From assembly GCA_900765975.1 (NCBI GenBank), contig CAAFTS010000187.1, forward strand, positions 1 through 25,899: a DNA stretch of 25,899 bases, read 5' to 3'. Below are positions 24,061-25,899 of the stretch, one piece after another. The notes under the pieces were generated by a model that was not told the DNA's origin, did no database searches, and saw nothing but the letters and a program-made list of their open reading frames with translations. The DNA is from Lachnospiraceae bacterium. GTDB taxonomy: Bacteria; Bacillota; Clostridia; Lachnospirales; Lachnospiraceae. Each line of letters opens with the position of its first letter. Position 1 is the stretch's first letter. A program made the position numbers and the translations under genes.

Positions 24061-24873
24061 TCATGATTCTGAAACTTTAATTGTAATCATGGTGATATAG
24101 TCATCACTTCCCTGGATTGACATTTCATTTAATCCTTCTTCGTAAGCATAGCCGGACAGTGTAAGCCGGTGCGTATCTGCATACCTAAGGATGGACTTAT
24201 AAATATCTTCAAGCTTATCCCAGTTTCCAAAACTAAATGCGCGCAGATAAGTTCCGGCAGGAAGGATAGCGTCATAGGGAGCAGAGGGATCCTTTCCGTA
24301 GGCGAAAAAGGAATCATAGCGCTGATAGTTTTCTTCATAAAGATTTTGAAGGGAAATACGGCTGACAAAATTATCATAGAGTCCGAATATTTTCTTTAAG
24401 TGCAAAGAAAATTCAGTTGCTGTTGCAAAGTCTTCTTCGTCATAGATTCCTTTGATTGGAGATGAGAGAAGAATCGGACGCTCCGGCAGTTCAATAAGTT
24501 CGATTTTGCCATGGTATGCGGACATACCGAGTTCTAGTTTGTTCTGTTTTTCCTGCAAAAATGATTTGGCCTCTAAGAGCTGTTCGATGGATTTGTCGAT
24601 CAGCTTTTTTTTATCGGCAATCATCTGCAGAAAGGAAGTATCGGAAGGACTATTTGTATAGGTCTTGATATCGTCTATCGAAAGTCCCAGCTTTCGGAAA
24701 ATCAGAATCATTTCCAATTGGATAGACTGAAAACTGCTGTAATAATGATATCCGTTTTCGTCAATGACAGCCGGACAGAATAACCCGATATCATTGTAAT
24801 AATGTAATGTTCTTTTGTTGATGCCATTCATTTTCGCAAATTCTCCGGAAGAGAACAAATTCTTTTTGCTCAT
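24061..24873 (-). CDS. MerR-family regulator with GyrI-like effector domain
   Basis: 270-residue regulator. Residues about 5-75 form the MerR DNA-binding domain: SSGEFAKMNGINKRTLHYYNDIGL is split into a helix-turn-helix and wing, followed by DENGYHYYSS and FRKLGLSIDDIK. A helical dimerisation stretch runs at about 80-115. The remaining 150 residues look like a BmrR/GyrI-type ligand-binding domain (IELPERPILLSSPIKGIYDE, then YDAILPAGTYLRAFSFGNWD). Such proteins activate genes on binding drugs or other small ligands. The target is not clear: the only adjacent co-directional gene is the isomerase-like protein upstream. GAGGT precedes the ATG. Confidence 0.88.
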   Translation of the reverse strand: MSKKNLFSSGEFAKMNGINKRTLHYYNDIGLFCPAVIDENGYHYYSSFQSIQLEMILIFRKLGLSIDDIKTYTNSPSDTSFLQMIADKKKLIDKSIEQLLEAKSFLQEKQNKLELGMSAYHGKIELIELPERPILLSSPIKGIYDEEDFATATEFSLHLKKIFGLYDNFVSRISLQNLYEENYQRYDSFFAYGKDPSAPYDAILPAGTYLRAFSFGNWDKLEDIYKSILRYADTHRLTLSGYAYEEGLNEMSIQGSDDYITMITIKVSES

Positions 24874-24891
24874 AACGATACCTCACTGGTG

Positions 24892-24939
24892 TACAGTTTC
24901 TGTATATATTATGATACGCAATGCAGGCAAAGAAAACAA
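24892..24939 (-). promoter_or_regulatory. Promoter and palindrome of the MerR gene
   Basis: On the minus strand TTGTTT (24934-24939) and TATCAT (24911-24916) are 17 bases apart, giving a start near 24904. Directly there lies TACAGTTTCTGTA (24892-24904), a perfect 5+5 palindrome with a TTT centre that could be an autoregulatory site. Confidence 0.4.
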
Positions 24940-25008
24940 TCCTTTTTTGTACAGAATACGCAGAGGTCTGTATCAAAGTCCGGAATCAGAGTCTGGAGTC
25001 AAAGGTAG

Positions 25009-25860
25009 TCATCCAAGGTGGGCGTGTAGAAATTCCGCACTTTTCTGGAGTGATTTTATTGGAGATTTTTCTATCCAGTTCTTATGACTTTCCAAAATAA
25101 TCGCAGAAACATCTGCCTGAACCGCTTGTTCAATGAGGGCAGTCAGGTTCATATTTCCACAGCCCAGTTCTATGCTGTCTGATTTTAAAATCGGTGTTAT
25201 GGAAGGTCCTGTCAGCCGGGTTCCGCGGTCGTTGATGTGGTAGAGTTTCATTCGATTTCCAAGTTGTTTCATTATTTGGAGTGCGGATACACCGGATTCA
25301 GTGGGCCAATAAGAATCAAATTCAAATCCTACGACATCTGGATTGGTTTCTTGTATCAAAAGGTCATAAGCGGTCGTCTGAGAATCAATTTTCCGAAATT
25401 CACAGTTGTGGTTGTGGTACAGAAGTTGGACTCTGGCTTGTTTTAATTGTTCGCCCGCGTTGTTTAAGTCTTGTGCCAACTTAGAGACGGCTTTTCGGTC
25501 AGAATAATCAAAACGATACATTCCTGTAATAACGATAGTATCTGTCCGGAAGTCTTTGGTTTCTTGGATGACAAAATCCGGATCCCGCTGGATGGTTCCC
25601 AAGTCCTCGTGGATGGAAACAACATTTAACTGGCTTTGCCGGATGAGCTCTTTCCAGTTATAATTGCCGCCTTTACCAACCGGCATACCGGAGAATTTGG
25701 TCAGCATACGGACCAGAAACGGGGTTGGACGAATCATAAAGCCGTTGAGTTCGATTCCGTCATATCCGGCAGCTTTGATTGTGGTTAAGGTTTCTTTTGT
25801 CTGCAGCTCTGTTTTGCATACAGTGCCCAGCATGATTTGTTGTACTGCTTTGTATATCAT
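25009..25860 (-). CDS. Sugar phosphate isomerase/epimerase-like TIM-barrel protein
   Basis: 283-residue protein of the xylose isomerase-like TIM-barrel (AP endonuclease 2) superfamily. The strand-end residues that usually bind the metal and substrate are present: E37 in GYDGIELNG, H149 and H151 in YHNHNCEF, D182 in GFEFDSYWP, H208 in LYHINDRG and E257 in ILESHK. The family includes sugar and inositol epimerases, isomerases and keto-sugar enzymes, so the exact substrate cannot be given. The ATG follows GGAGT and the frame is complete. The 38 bases beyond the start to the window edge are A/T-rich. It is co-directional with the MerR gene but separated by 135 bases holding a separate promoter. 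Confidence 0.85.
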   Translation of the reverse strand: MIYKAVQQIMLGTVCKTELQTKETLTTIKAAGYDGIELNGFMIRPTPFLVRMLTKFSGMPVGKGGNYNWKELIRQSQLNVVSIHEDLGTIQRDPDFVIQETKDFRTDTIVITGMYRFDYSDRKAVSKLAQDLNNAGEQLKQARVQLLYHNHNCEFRKIDSQTTAYDLLIQETNPDVVGFEFDSYWPTESGVSALQIMKQLGNRMKLYHINDRGTRLTGPSITPILKSDSIELGCGNMNLTALIEQAVQADVSAIILESHKNWIEKSPIKSLQKSAEFLHAHLG

Positions 25861-25899
25861 TGTAATACTCCATTCTTATTTTTTTATTTATTTTATTTT

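Overview
The window looks like chromosomal DNA from a gut-dwelling Clostridia member, most likely Lachnospiraceae. This is inferred from the moderately low GC content, strong AGGAGG-type ribosome binding sites, sortase-anchored glycosidases with FIVAR and Ig-like modules, and a B12-dependent diol dehydratase locus. Species cannot be fixed from sequence alone.

Layout. Positions 1-88 hold the 3' end (domains V and VI) of a group II intron whose body lies outside the window. Positions 115-4774 (minus) carry a two-gene export operon: an MMPL/RND-type transporter followed by a secreted protein with xxxLxxG repeats. A divergent TetR gene (5020-5655) faces it across a compact control region with three TGAC-N5-GTCA palindromes. 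A MarR regulator and a MATE pump (5823-7627) form a second regulator-plus-efflux unit.

Positions 7689-13212 (minus) encode a complete adenosylcobalamin-dependent diol/glycerol dehydratase (large, medium and small subunits), both subunits of its reactivating factor, and a PduO-type cobalamin adenosyltransferase. Divergently, 13522-14865 encode two EutS/PduU-type microcompartment proteins and a EutP/PduV-type GTPase. The medium dehydratase subunit carries an N-terminal helix like known encapsulation peptides. No canonical BMC-H, BMC-T or pentameric shell gene, and no aldehyde or alcohol dehydrogenase, is present here, so the rest of the compartment must be elsewhere or absent.

Positions 15037-23965 form a plant-glycan module. 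It holds a large cell-wall-anchored clan GH-A glycosidase (arabinofuranosidase-like) broken by a one-base shift in a G run, a small membrane protein with its own promoter and palindrome, and a 1609-residue wall-anchored GH127 beta-L-arabinofuranosidase. The last part (24061-25860, minus) has a MerR-family regulator with an effector domain and a TIM-barrel sugar isomerase/epimerase-like protein.

Working together (inference): surface arabinofuranosidases trim arabinose from pectin or hydroxyproline-rich glycoproteins, while deoxysugars such as rhamnose or fucose from the same material would give 1,2-propanediol, the substrate of the dehydratase. The two efflux units look like separate stress or lipid/antimicrobial export systems. 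The most notable items are the sparse microcompartment set, the architecture of the TetR control region, the phased CCACAAA motifs between the dehydratase and shell operons, the phage-baseplate-like insert in the broken glycosidase, and that glycosidase's G-run frameshift.
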